A DNA stretch of 64,000 nucleotides, taken from contig ONPY01000003.1 of NCBI GenBank assembly GCA_900319835.1, positions 1 to 64,000 on the forward strand, given 5' to 3'. The notes beneath the pieces are model-generated. The model was given only the letters and a program-made list of their open reading frames with translations, did not search any database and was not told where the DNA came from. This DNA is from an uncultured Eubacteriales bacterium (lineage in GTDB: Bacteria; Bacillota_A; Clostridia; Oscillospirales; Oscillospiraceae). Position numbers and translations under genes: made by a program. Below are positions 51,066-59,186 of this stretch, one piece after another (the first letter of the stretch is position 1; each line of letters begins with the position of its first letter).

Positions 51066-51415
51066 AACGCCACGCTCCTTTTTCCCATTTGTAGTATGTA
51101 GTACTATTATAACAGGCAAAGGGCTGTAGTTCCACAGATGTTCCAATACGAAATTGTTTTAAAAACACGAAGCAGCTCCCCCGGGTTCTCCAGATATCCC
51201 ACAAAATATCCCACGAGCCCGGGGCAGAAACCCGCCTTCCGTATGCTCCAAATCCGCGCGGCACGGGGCCTTTTTGCGCGCTTTTCCGCCGTATTCGGTA
51301 TTTTGAAGCTCGTCCTCATAAGCAAATTGCATAAACTAAAGCGCTAAATTTCTACGTTGGGACCAACGGCTGGCGCTATACAATTTTTGACATTTCGTTT
51401 ATAATAATAAATTAA

Positions 51416-51465
51416 TCACTTTTTCTGTGGGATACCGGTAAGGGTATCGGGCAAATGAATTGAAT
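51416..51465 (+). repeat. Right copy of imperfect direct repeat flanking cargo block
   Basis: Shares TCACTTTTTCTNTGGGATA and AATGAATTGAAT with 39390-39441. The middle of this copy carries a GGTAAGGGTA motif like the integrase arm sites of the outer element. Confidence 0.55.
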
Positions 51466-51539
51466 AAAGAAGAGCCTGCGATTAGGATAGGGGTATGTCC
51501 TGCCAGACAAATACTCCGCCCTAAAGGAGGCTCTTCAAG

Positions 51540-51635
51540 ATGGAGCATATACGCGCCGAGGCCAACGGTCAACTGTTTCTTGAGCCGCAGACAAGAGAGT
51601 ACCTCAACATCCCATCATGCCTGTATTTAGAGTAA
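51540..51635 (+). pseudogene. Truncated start of an unknown gene
   Basis: The 31-codon frame MEHIRAEANGQLFLEPQTRE... has an excellent AAAGGAGG ribosome binding site 9 nt upstream but ends abruptly. Together with the inverted repeat in its leader it looks like the 5' end of a mobile-element gene cut by a later rearrangement. I do not recognise the family. Confidence 0.35.
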
Positions 51636-51693
51636 TCAGATCCCCATATTATCAGGGCGACAGAAACCAATCTGTCGCCTTAAATTTATTTTA

Positions 51694-51972
51694 TGCTAAA
51701 TCGCAGAATCTACCCTTGACAAATCAAGTCTTGACGACCCACGCTATGCAGATCTTCCCTTTGAAACGCAAATGTGTTGCTCTAAATGTCACCATGTGAT
51801 TGGCGAGCTCATCATGGATTCGGGCTCACGAAAACTGTTAGGTCTTCCGCAAGCATATGAGTGTCATCGAAAGCTGACAATTGAAGAGGTCAGCAAAAAA
51901 CTACGACAATACATAAATGAGAATAATACGGCAAAGCCAATCGTCCTCCCATCTGTGTATATGGGATGCTGA
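51694..51972 (+). pseudogene. Fragment encoding a CxxC-containing small protein
   Basis: An open frame without an obvious start contains DDPRYADLPFETQMCCSKCH and TIEEVSKKLRQYINENN. The codon pattern and the single CSKC knuckle suggest a real but truncated gene. A methionine start at 51772 would give 66 residues but lacks a ribosome binding site. Family unknown. Confidence 0.3.
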
Positions 51973-52129
51973 AAAGCATACAGGCATCGGATCGCCAGAC
52001 AAATCGGATCGTACGGATCGGGTGCTGAATAACTAAGGGCAGATTTTAAACTCGCAGCGTCGCAACTTTAAGTGGAACGAGACTTTTTCTCGGTACGCTT
52101 TCGTTGTGATGCTGCGAGTTTTTTGTTTA

Positions 52130-52350
52130 CCATGAAGGAGGTGTTTTGAAAAAACTGCAACAGGAATTTCGATCCCCCTCGGAGAGCAAGTTTCGCCTCG
52201 TGCTACAAAAATGCATTTTTGCATTTTCAGCCGAGACACTTGTTGGGGATTTCGCTCCCCAACCCCGCATGAATTTTAGCAACTATCGTTGCGGTGTCTG
52301 CTTGCAGCAAACACAGTTTTGATTACGCTTCGCAAATCAAAAGGAGGCAA
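52130..52350 (+). other. Candidate second oriT region upstream of mobC
   Basis: An inverted repeat TGCAAAAATGCATTTTTGCA-type (about 52206-52226), GGGGATTTCGCTCCCC (52244-52259) and other short palindromes lie just before the MobC-like gene. MobC genes usually sit beside oriT. No relaxase gene adjoins this site. Confidence 0.4.
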
Positions 52351-52352
52351 AA

Positions 52353-52727
52353 ATGGCAAGAAAAAAAGATGAGCTTGGAACGAGAGAGAAAACCATTCAC
52401 TTTCGTGTTTCAGAAGCATTTTACGAAGTAATCGCCCATGAGGCAAAGCAATGCGGGTTATCCATATCCGAGTTTTGCCGCCGCGTTCTTCTCAACCGAC
52501 CAATCAAAAAACTCCCAGTCATCATTCACGACGAAAGATATATCGTTCAAGAGCTGCGAAACATCGACAAGCTCGAAAAGGATCTCGATCAGATCGCGCG
52601 GTATCTCAAAGAAGGCGGCGAGTTCACAAAGCCGATTTTGGACAAGATCGAAAAGGTGCATTACGACCTGGACATCTCGATCCACGATTTTAACAGCGCG
52701 GTCGAAAGTGAATATGGAATGGCTTAG
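52353..52727 (+). CDS. MobC-like relaxosome protein
   Basis: This 124-aa protein resembles plasmid mobilisation protein MobC: REKTIHFRVSEAFYEVIAHE, QCGLSISEFCRRVLLNRP (ribbon-helix-helix), then a helical tail RNIDKLEKDLDQIARYLKEG. It should bind oriT and help the relaxase. RBS AAAAGGAGGCAAAA. No relaxase gene follows; the nearest is 15 kb away and of MobA/MobL type. After it, ATG 52748 behind AAGGAGG opens only a 22-codon basic peptide, possibly the stub of a deleted relaxase. Confidence 0.8.
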   Translation: MARKKDELGTREKTIHFRVSEAFYEVIAHEAKQCGLSISEFCRRVLLNRPIKKLPVIIHDERYIVQELRNIDKLEKDLDQIARYLKEGGEFTKPILDKIEKVHYDLDISIHDFNSAVESEYGMA

Positions 52728-52914
52728 AACGAGCAAGGAGGAAAAAGATGAACAATGCAAGGCCGCCCCCCAAGAGCTGTACCGAAAAAAGCAATCGAAA
52801 AAAGAAAAGGACGTGATAAAAACCGAGACTCAATTTCCATGCATCATCGAATCAAAAATGGATGCACATATTAAACTGAATAACGAAATGAATTGCCAGG
52901 AAGGAGCGATTGCC

Positions 52915-53148
52915 ATGACTACTACTGCTGCCACTACCATCAACAAGCCCAACGCCTATTATTCTTTTTCCGAGGTCCCCGTGGTCCTCAACGCCAATCA
53001 ACTCGCGAGCGTGCTGAACATCTCACTGACCAATGCCTATTGCCTGCTTCGCAGCGAGAATTTTCCCACGCTGCGCATCGGCCGCCGCCTGCTCGTTTCT
53101 CGCGACAACCTGCTGAACTGGATGAACGAGCATTCTCTCGCATCGTGA
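52915..53148 (+). CDS. xis: Excisionase-like helix-turn-helix protein
   Basis: This 77-aa protein has LNANQLASVLNISLTNAYCL and FPTLRIGRRLLVSRDNLLNW, an excisionase/MerR-like winged helix nearly identical in layout to the C-terminal part of the fusion at 19689. ATG 52915 follows AAGGAGCGATTGCC. It is encoded near the integrase, so it is the likely directionality factor of the outer element. Confidence 0.85.
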   Translation: MTTTAATTINKPNAYYSFSEVPVVLNANQLASVLNISLTNAYCLLRSENFPTLRIGRRLLVSRDNLLNWMNEHSLAS

Positions 53149-53158
53149 GGCGGCGCCC

Positions 53159-54409
53159 ATGAACGAAGAAAAGATTCAAGAGTTCCGGGAACGGGTGCAG
53201 CCACAGATTCGCGATTATCTGAAAGCCGCGCACATCAAAGTTTCCGAAGACGGCGTCACAACCGCGTGCCCGATCTGCGGGGATATCGCAGGACTGATGA
53301 AGGACGACACCTGGCTGTGCATGCATTGCGGCAAGCGAGGCGACCTGCTGGATTACGTTTTGTGCGGACATCCCAGCATGAAAAAATCCGGCGCGATGCG
53401 GCATATCCAGCGTACCCTGGGCGAGACGATTCTCGAACTTGACGCCGTGAATGCCAACGATTTGATGGAAATGGACTTTCAGCCCACAGGCTGGCTCATT
53501 GAAAAAATGCTCGGCAAGGGCGTGTACATTTTGGCCGGAGCTTCCAAGATCGGCAAAAGCTGGCTGGTGCTCTGGCTGGCCGACCGCGTGAGCAAGGGTG
53601 AAAAAGTTTGGGAGTTTCAGACCACGCCCTGCGAGGTTTTGTATGTCAGTCTGGAAGACACCGAACAGCGTATCCAGCAGCGGCTGGGTGAAGTCACGGG
53701 CGGCGAAGCGGACAAGATCTGGATCGCAACCGAGGCCGAGCTTTTGGGCAAAGGCTTCGAGCAGCAGATCGGAAACTTCCTCGCCGCTCACCCGAACGTG
53801 GGCTTCGTGATCGTCGATACGCTGCAGCGCATCCGGCAGATGAAAACCGAGGGCTACAGCTACGGCGGCGATTACGAGGTCATGACCTCGCTGAAAACCA
53901 TCGCCGACCGCTTCAACATCACGATCCTGGTGGTGCATCACACGCGTAAAGAAGACTCCGACGATTCCTTCAACAAGATCTCCGGCACAAACGGCCTGCT
54001 CGGCTGTGCGGACGGGGCAATGGTTTTGCAAAAGCCCTCCCGCATCGGCAAGACAGCCACGCTGGATATCACCGGACGCGAGGTGGCGGATCTCCGGCTG
54101 AAGCTGGAATTTGACGAGAGCAAGCACTGGCAATTCGTTGAGTACGGCACAGATCAGTCGGACGAAAAATCGAACAAGCTGCTCGCCGCCGTACAAAAGC
54201 TGGTAGCCGAGTGTCACGGATGGCAGGGCACGCCCACCGAGCTGACGGGCGCGCTGACCACCGTCCTGCCGCCGAACACCAAACCCAACGCCTTGACCCG
54301 ACAGCTCAACGCGAGTGTCCATACCCTTGCACAGCAATACGGCGTCCGATACGATTTCAGCCGCACCCCGGACGCCCGCATGATCACGCTCTCCGAACTG
54401 CCGGCCTGA
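53159..54409 (+). CDS. Zinc-finger RepA-like replication ATPase
   Basis: This 416-aa protein has an N-terminal CHC2-like zinc finger (CPICGDIAGLMKDDTWLCMH) and a RecA/RepA-type helicase ATPase. Walker A is ILAGASKIGKSWL (about residues 124-136), followed by VLYVSLEDTEQRIQQRL, Walker B VGFVIVDTLQRIR and a sensor VVHHTRKEDSDDSFNKISGT. Such proteins act as primase-helicase or replication initiators on integrative elements. With ParM/ParR this supports an autonomously replicating circular stage. It starts 10 nt after the excisionase-like gene. Confidence 0.85.
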   Translation: MNEEKIQEFRERVQPQIRDYLKAAHIKVSEDGVTTACPICGDIAGLMKDDTWLCMHCGKRGDLLDYVLCGHPSMKKSGAMRHIQRTLGETILELDAVNANDLMEMDFQPTGWLIEKMLGKGVYILAGASKIGKSWLVLWLADRVSKGEKVWEFQTTPCEVLYVSLEDTEQRIQQRLGEVTGGEADKIWIATEAELLGKGFEQQIGNFLAAHPNVGFVIVDTLQRIRQMKTEGYSYGGDYEVMTSLKTIADRFNITILVVHHTRKEDSDDSFNKISGTNGLLGCADGAMVLQKPSRIGKTATLDITGREVADLRLKLEFDESKHWQFVEYGTDQSDEKSNKLLAAVQKLVAECHGWQGTPTELTGALTTVLPPNTKPNALTRQLNASVHTLAQQYGVRYDFSRTPDARMITLSELPA

Positions 54410-54423
54410 CCCTATGACGATAT

Positions 54424-54471
54424 GACGGTCATGACGGTATTCCGGCACCCCCCGAATACCGTCATACCGTC
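54424..54471. repeat. Long inverted repeat after replication gene
   Basis: GACGGTCATGACGGTATTC / GAATACCGTCATACCGTC pair with one bulged base around an 11-nt loop. Each arm itself contains direct repeats of TGACGGT. Terminator (weak T-tract) or replication-protein binding site. Confidence 0.6.
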
Positions 54472-54604
54472 ATGATCGTCATCATATCTGTCAGAAAAGT
54501 CTATTCTCAGCAAATAAATTTCTTGCTTTAAAGTGCGAAAGTGTTATAATTGTATTGAACCCGAACGGACAGGTTGGGGGAAACGCGAAGAAAGCGAGGT
54601 TGAA

Positions 54605-55813
54605 TTGTCTACAAAGAAAACAGGTAAAAAGAACCCGAATGGCGCGGGCTCCATCCGCCAGCGGGCCGATGGCCGCTGGGAAGCTCGATACTCCGACGGT
54701 TGGACAAAGACCGGGCACCTGCGGCAAAAATCCATCTACGGGAAATCGATGAAGGAAGTCCGTCAGAAACTGACAAAGGTACTGGCTGAGATCGATCAAG
54801 GGACTTACATCGAACCCTCGAAAACAAAGGTGAGCGAGTGGATGGATATCTGGCTGGATGAATACTGCGGTGACAAAAAGTATTCGACAGTGAAGGGCTA
54901 CCGCGCCACCGTCAAAAAACATATCAAACCACAGTTGGGCAACATTCCGCTTGGAAAACTGACGACGACAGACATCCAGAGGTTCTACAATTATCTGCTA
55001 AAGCCTCCGGACGGCTCGCCGGGAAGCTCTCCGAAAACGATCAAGAACACGCACGGCGTTTTGAGCAAAGCTTTGGCCGTGGCGACGGTGAACGGTTTCA
55101 TTCGGAGCAATCCCTGCCAAGGAACGATCCTTCCCCGTGTGGAGAAGCACGAAGTGGAGCCTCTGACAGACGATCAGGTCGCGCTGCTTCTGCAAAAGGC
55201 CGAAGAAGATGAGGAATACGGCATCCTGCTGAAAGTGATCCTGCTGACCGGCGTCCGCAAGGCGGAAGCCATGGGCATTACCTGGGACTGTGTGGATTTC
55301 CGGAGAGGCGTGATCCACATCAACAAGCAGCTGCAGAAGCGCCCCAAAAGGGATGGTGGTGTCATGTTTTCGTCCTCAAAGAACGGCAAGGGCCGCGTCC
55401 TGAAACCAGCGCCTTATGTGATGGAACTGATGCAGAAACGCTATGAGCAACAGATCCAGCAGAAAGAACACGCTTCCGTTGCCTGGCGAGGCTGGCAGAC
55501 GGAGGCGGAGCATCGGATCGCCCTAGCCTTCACCACGCTCTTCGGAACGCCGCTGCAGCCACAGACCGTCTACAATCACTTCAAGAAGATCGCTGTCGAG
55601 ATCGGTGCACCAAATGCCAAAGTCCACGATCTGCGCCATACTTACGCGGTACTGTCTCTCCAAAACGGGGACGATGTGAAAACCGTTCAGGGGAATCTGG
55701 GTCACGCCACGGCGGCCTTTACCCTTGACGTATACGGGCATGTCTCTGATGCCATGAAGACGGCCAGCGCAAACCGGATGGAGGAATATGTACGACAAAT
55801 CCCGGGAATATGA
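54605..55813 (+). CDS. int: Tyrosine integrase of the tRNA-Gln element
   Basis: This 402-aa tyrosine recombinase of the Tn916 type has an N-terminal arm-binding domain (GAGSIRQRADGRWEARYSDG), a SAM-like core-binding domain (KVSEWMDIWLDEYC ... IQRFYNYLL) and a catalytic domain. Catalytic residues are Arg in LTGVRKAEAMG, His and Arg in VHDLRHTYA, and the nucleophile Tyr in FTLDVYGHVS. The start is probably TTG 54605 behind AAGCGAGG; an ATG at 54533 lacks a ribosome binding site. The gene points at the tRNA and ends 166 nt before attR, the usual layout. Confidence 0.93.
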   Translation: MSTKKTGKKNPNGAGSIRQRADGRWEARYSDGWTKTGHLRQKSIYGKSMKEVRQKLTKVLAEIDQGTYIEPSKTKVSEWMDIWLDEYCGDKKYSTVKGYRATVKKHIKPQLGNIPLGKLTTTDIQRFYNYLLKPPDGSPGSSPKTIKNTHGVLSKALAVATVNGFIRSNPCQGTILPRVEKHEVEPLTDDQVALLLQKAEEDEEYGILLKVILLTGVRKAEAMGITWDCVDFRRGVIHINKQLQKRPKRDGGVMFSSSKNGKGRVLKPAPYVMELMQKRYEQQIQQKEHASVAWRGWQTEAEHRIALAFTTLFGTPLQPQTVYNHFKKIAVEIGAPNAKVHDLRHTYAVLSLQNGDDVKTVQGNLGHATAAFTLDVYGHVSDAMKTASANRMEEYVRQIPGI

Positions 55814-55870
55814 TGACCCCAATGCCGAAAAGCCCTGTGTTTATCCCATTTTTTCGGGCTATTTTCATTG

Positions 55871-55894
55871 CGGTAAGGGTACGGTAAGGGTACA
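55871..55894. promoter_or_regulatory. Right arm-type integrase sites
   Basis: Tandem CGGTAAGGGTA and CGGTAAGGGTACA about 85 bp inside attR, matching the left pair at 19647-19670. Confidence 0.78.
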
Positions 55895-55945
55895 ACTTTT
55901 TCACTCGGAACTTTTTTAAGCAAAAAGAGGCTGAAAACAAAGAAA

Positions 55946-55976
55946 ATCGGCTTGAATCATAACGATTCAAGCCGAT
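55946..55976 (-). terminator. Element-borne replacement terminator for tRNA-Gln
   Basis: ATCGGCTTGAATC / GATTCAAGCCGAT, 5-nt loop, followed on the minus strand by TTTTCTTTG. It begins 4 nt after the tRNA 3' end. Confidence 0.88.
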
Positions 55977-55979
55977 ATC

Positions 55980-56002
55980 TGGCAGCGGGAGAAGGATTCG
56001 AA
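55980..56002 (-). repeat. attR (native 3' end of tRNA-Gln)
   Basis: Perfect copy of 19515-19537. The integrated element keeps the tRNA intact. Confidence 0.9.
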
Positions 56003-56053
56003 CCCTCACAAACGGAGTCAGAGTCCGGTGTGCTACCTTTACACAATCCCGCT
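55980..56053 (-). tRNA. tRNA-Gln (anticodon CTG)
   Basis: 74 nt including an encoded CCA. Acceptor stem AGCGGGA / TCCCGCT, D-stem GTG / CAC, anticodon loop CTCTGAC and T-arm GAGGG-TTCGAAT-CCTTC. The first pair of the anticodon stem is a C:U mismatch; other stems pair well. Its 3' 23 bp form attR of the element. Confidence 0.92.
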
Positions 56054-56125
56054 AAACGCAAGAGCTATTATACATGCTTTTTTTCATTTGTCAAGAGAAA
56101 ATTTCCCGGGATTTCCAAACGTCTT

Positions 56126-57316
56126 TTACAGCAGCGGCAGAAGCGTTCTGCACAGGCCGTCCCAGGAGAGGGCGGCGATGGCCTCCGGCGCAGGCTGCGG
56201 GGCGGTGAGCGCTGCTGTGAAAGCCGCGGCGAGATCGTGCTCAAAGCGCGGGAGACTGTTCTGCTCTGGCTCGTCCTGGTTGCGCATGGCGGGCGGCGCC
56301 ACAAAGACCACGCCGTGGCCCGGCAGACGTTCGTCCAGCCAGGGGCGAATGCCGGGCAGATCGGTGCAGACGCAGCTCAGCCCGCAGGCCATGGCCTCAA
56401 TCAGCACCAGGGGCAGCCCCTCGTAAAAGGAGGGCAGCACGAACACGTCGCTCTCGCTCATCAGTCGGGCAAGCTCCGTCTGGCTCAGCTTGCCGGGGAG
56501 AAGCACCGGGCAGGGGGCTTTTGCCGCCAGCGCGCAGATGGCGTCATACTCTGCCTGATCTCCGTGGCCGCCGGCAAGCGTCAGCACAAAGCGGTCGGGC
56601 TCGGAAAGCGCAGACAGCGCCCGCAGCAGACTGAACACACCTTTCTTCTCGCTGAGCTTTCCCGCAAAAAGCAGCCGGACGCATCCGTCCTGGCGCTCTG
56701 CCTCCGGCAGCCGGTGAAAGACACCGCTGTTAAAGCCGGTCCCGATGATGTGAATCCGCTCCCCGGGCAGGGCATAGAGTCCGGCAATGTCCTGCTTCTG
56801 CTGGGCGTGGAGGGCAAAAACACGGTCCAGCTTTCCGATCCGGGAGAGGATCCATTCCCGCCGCCAGGGGTTCTTGCGGATCTGCCGCAGGTCGGAGCCG
56901 TGGCAGATAGCGCAGACCCGCCTCTCCGGGAAGAGCTCCCGCACCAGGGCGGTGAGCGCGTAGAGATGGTGACAGAGGATCACGTCGGGCCGGAAGGCAT
57001 CCACAGCATCCCGCAGCGCGGCGGAAAAGGCCGCGCGAAACTGCGCCGTCATCTCCTCGGTCATATCGCAGTAGCGGGTGGAGCGGTAGGGCATCTCGTC
57101 GGACATGCCGCAGATGGGAAAGGGCAGGGCCGCCGAGGCATAGCGCACAGGGAAGAAGGCCACATCTGCGGGAAACGGGGAGACGTCCTCCGGTCCCACG
57201 CCGGCCAGAACCGCCTGCTCGCACCCAAGGGCGGCAAAGCCGCGGACAAGCTCCGTCAGATACACGCCGCTGCCGGTGCTGTCCGGCCGCTGGGCGCTGA
57301 CGCTCAGGATCCTCAT
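56126..57316 (-). CDS. Glycosyltransferase family 4
   Basis: This 396-aa GT-B fold enzyme has MRILSVSAQRPDSTGSGVYL at the N-terminus, VILCHHLYALTALV, CAICHGSDLRQI, the donor-site region LLFAGKLSEKKGVFSLL, and the GT4 signature VFVLPSFYEGLPLVLIEAM. It would transfer a sugar from an NDP-sugar, for example to a surface glycan or glycolipid. ATG 57316 follows AAAAGGAGTATCGT. It is not in an obvious polysaccharide cluster within the window. Confidence 0.88.
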   Translation of the reverse strand: MRILSVSAQRPDSTGSGVYLTELVRGFAALGCEQAVLAGVGPEDVSPFPADVAFFPVRYASAALPFPICGMSDEMPYRSTRYCDMTEEMTAQFRAAFSAALRDAVDAFRPDVILCHHLYALTALVRELFPERRVCAICHGSDLRQIRKNPWRREWILSRIGKLDRVFALHAQQKQDIAGLYALPGERIHIIGTGFNSGVFHRLPEAERQDGCVRLLFAGKLSEKKGVFSLLRALSALSEPDRFVLTLAGGHGDQAEYDAICALAAKAPCPVLLPGKLSQTELARLMSESDVFVLPSFYEGLPLVLIEAMACGLSCVCTDLPGIRPWLDERLPGHGVVFVAPPAMRNQDEPEQNSLPRFEHDLAAAFTAALTAPQPAPEAIAALSWDGLCRTLLPLL

Positions 57317-57346
57317 ACGATACTCCTTTTCCATGGAATGGGAAGA

Positions 57347-57376
57347 AAAATCCACGCGGGGAGGCGTGGATTTTTT
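57347..57376 (-). terminator. Terminator after DUF937 gene
   Basis: AAAAATCCACGC / GCGTGGATTTTTT, 5-nt loop. Confidence 0.88.
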
Positions 57377-57390
57377 CTGTTGTGTCCGTT

Positions 57391-57993
57391 TTACTGGTTG
57401 GCGAGCAGCAGCTGCAGCAGGGTCGCGCCGTTGAGACCGGCGTCCTTCTCCTCCTTGGCGGGCTTCTTCTTGCCGAAGAGACCGCCCAGCAGGCCCGCAG
57501 GCTCGGGCTTGGCGCCGCCCAGCATGGCCACCACGTCGCTCAGATCCAGACCGTCGGAGAGATCGACCTTGCCGGCGCTGCTGCCGGCGGAAGAAGTGGC
57601 GGCGGACAGACCGCTCAGCAGAGCGGGGGCGATACCACTGAGCACGCTGGAAACCTCCTTCTGGCTCAGCCCGGACTGGCTGGACAGGCTCATCAGACTG
57701 GACTGGGAGTCCTTGCCGAGAATGTGGCCGATGATCTTGGCGCCGTCGTCCTGGTCGGCCTCTTCAATCTGCTGCGCCATGGTCTTCTTGCTGGTGTGCT
57801 GGGTCAGCGCGCCCAGCAGAGACAGGGCACCGTCCTTCTCGGAGGCGTTCTTGGTCAGCATTTTCAGCAGCAGGGGCAGAGCCAGGGGCAGGATCTTTTT
57901 GAGCTGCTTGGAGTTGAGGCCGGTCTTCTTGGCCAGGGCCTTGAGTGCGCCCTCAGAGAGCATCGCCTTGAGCAGAATGCCGAGTAAATTCAT
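57391..57993 (-). CDS. DUF937-type protein
   Basis: This 200-aa protein begins MNLLGILLKAMLSEGALKAL and contains repeated helical units (LALPLLLKMLTKNASEKDGA, HILGKDSQSSLMSLSSQSGL, then VSSVLSGIAPALLSGL) typical of DUF937/YidB-like proteins. A Ser/Ala-rich linker and a LLGGLFGKKKPAKEEKD tail follow. Function unknown. ATG 57993 has AGGAGGAATATCC upstream. Confidence 0.82.
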   Translation of the reverse strand: MNLLGILLKAMLSEGALKALAKKTGLNSKQLKKILPLALPLLLKMLTKNASEKDGALSLLGALTQHTSKKTMAQQIEEADQDDGAKIIGHILGKDSQSSLMSLSSQSGLSQKEVSSVLSGIAPALLSGLSAATSSAGSSAGKVDLSDGLDLSDVVAMLGGAKPEPAGLLGGLFGKKKPAKEEKDAGLNGATLLQLLLANQ

Positions 57994-58071
57994 GGATATT
58001 CCTCCTGTAAGCGTTCTTTTTCTGTTGCTGTCTTCATTGTACATCATCCTGCGGGAAAATGCACGAAGTTT

Positions 58072-58458
58072 TTAGTTGCGGCGCTTGTGGTGAATGGGCT
58101 TTTTCGCGGTGAATTTCTGCATGGCCTTGTGCTCCCGCCCGAGTTCCCGGCAGAGGGCCTCCGCGGTCCAGATCTTGTTCTGCTCGGTCACCACGGCCTT
58201 CAGGGCGACGGGGGTGTGGCCCTGGCGCAGCAGGTCGAGAAAGGCCCCGTCCATCTCCTCCATCAGCAGCATCTCTGCCTCAAAGCCTTCTCCGGCCTCC
58301 GCGCGGGCATAGCCCGCCTCACCCAGCAGGGCACCGACGGGCAGAGAGAAATCCTCCGGCGGGACGACCACGCTTTTCAGGCCGCAGCGCAGGGCCGCCA
58401 GCTCGATCTTGACCCGCTTTTCCTCGTCATGGATGTTGAATAAAAACACTCTTGCCAT
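58072..58458 (-). CDS. DUF3783-type protein
   Basis: This 128-aa protein has MARVFLFNIHDEEKRVKIE and a C-terminal part with HTPVALKAVVTEQNKIWTAE, ALCRELGREHKAM, matching DUF3783. It is soluble and of unknown function. It is read in the same direction as the TetR gene, 12 nt downstream of it, so the two may share a transcript. Confidence 0.8.
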   Translation of the reverse strand: MARVFLFNIHDEEKRVKIELAALRCGLKSVVVPPEDFSLPVGALLGEAGYARAEAGEGFEAEMLLMEEMDGAFLDLLRQGHTPVALKAVVTEQNKIWTAEALCRELGREHKAMQKFTAKKPIHHKRRN

Positions 58459-58470
58459 CTGTTGTTCCTC

Positions 58471-59049
58471 CTAGGCGATACAGGAATTGACGCTCTCGAG
58501 AATGATGGTGGCGGAGAGCTCCGCCATGTCCGCGGGACTGGTGCGTGCGGGGTCGTTGAGCCACTTCTGGATCAGCCCGATGCAGCCGTTGATGATGAAA
58601 ACATTGTACATCTCATATTTGGCGGGGTCGGCCCGGCTGGCCTTCATCTGCCAGAAGTAGGAGATGGTGTCGTCCACCAGGGCCTTGACCCGCTCGACAA
58701 ACTGCATGTCCCCGTTCGGCCCCAGCATGATGCGGCAGAAGCTCGCGTTTTCTTCCAGAAAGGCGAAGATGGCCCCCAGCAGATAGTGGTATGCGGCCTC
58801 CCCATGGGGTACGCCCTCGTGGAGCGTCCGGGAAAAGGCGTCGAAGAAATCCTGTTCCGTCTCCCGCAGAAGGGCATAGAGGTCCGGGTAGTGGAAATAA
58901 AAGGTGCCGCGGTTGACATCCACCAGTTCCGTCAGCTCCTTGACAGAGATCTCCTGGATGGGCCGCGCCTCCATCAATTGCAGCAGCCCCTCCCGCAGAC
59001 GGCGTTTGGTGTTGCGCACACTGCGGTTTTCGTTGCCGGATTTGTTCAT
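58471..59049 (-). CDS. TetR/AcrR-family regulator
   Basis: This 192-aa regulator has the N-terminal TetR helix-turn-helix: RSVRNTKRRLREGLLQLMEA, ISVKELTELVDVNRGTFYFH and YPDLYALLRETE. The C-terminal domain resembles the TetR_C_8 type often found with MMPL transporters. ATG 59049 follows GGAGGGGTGCAA. It is divergent from the MMPL gene and probably represses it through the palindrome at 59134-59147. Confidence 0.9.
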   Translation of the reverse strand: MNKSGNENRSVRNTKRRLREGLLQLMEARPIQEISVKELTELVDVNRGTFYFHYPDLYALLRETEQDFFDAFSRTLHEGVPHGEAAYHYLLGAIFAFLEENASFCRIMLGPNGDMQFVERVKALVDDTISYFWQMKASRADPAKYEMYNVFIINGCIGLIQKWLNDPARTSPADMAELSATIILESVNSCIA

Positions 59050-59117
59050 TTGCACCCCTCCGTTCAACACAATAAGCGGATCTGTTCAAATTTAAGCACG
59101 GGCAAAAAAACTGACGA

Positions 59118-59147
59118 TTGACGGAACCGACTGATTTTAATTAAAAT
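59118..59147 (+). promoter_or_regulatory. MMPL promoter with overlapping palindrome
   Basis: TTGACG, 18-bp spacer, TAAAAT. The perfect palindrome ATTTTAATTAAAAT (59134-59147) covers the -10 box and is a candidate TetR operator. Confidence 0.55.
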
Positions 59148-59186
59148 GTATATGAATTTTCAACACTTGTCAAGGAGAAGACCGGC

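Larger units (their letters stand above)
51066..52352. other. 1.3-kb stretch with gene scraps, repeat and hairpins
   Basis: This stretch contains the S9 peptidase promoter, the right imperfect repeat (51416-51465) with a lone arm-like GGTAAGGGTA (51437-51446) inside GATACC...GGTATC, and an inverted repeat GAAGAGCCT / AGGCTCTTC (51469-51477 / 51528-51536). A strong RBS (AAAGGAGG) and ATG at 51540 begin a frame that stops after 31 codons (51635). A hairpin GGCGACAGA / TCTGTCGCC (51656-51679) and a long-loop hairpin AACTCGCAGC / GCTGCGAGTT with T6 (52049-52124) follow. It looks like debris from earlier insertions. Confidence 0.55.
19515..56002. mobile_element. 36.5-kb integrated mosaic element in tRNA-Gln
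   Basis: The boundaries are a perfect 23-bp direct repeat (19515-19537 and 55980-56002) that equals the 3' end of tRNA-Gln(CTG) including CCA. A tyrosine integrase gene lies next to the intact tRNA, with arm-type repeats inside both ends. Chromosome-like high-GC genes flank both sides. Inside are recombinase, mobilisation, partition, restriction-modification and nutrient-uptake modules. I see a relaxase but no type IV secretion genes, so it looks mobilisable (IME-like) rather than self-transmissible. It appears built from at least two older elements. Confidence 0.88.

Noticed and set aside
51400..52350. CRISPR-like short repeats
   Set aside because: The repeats are isolated palindromes or pairs with no regular spacer length; no cas genes are present anywhere in the window.
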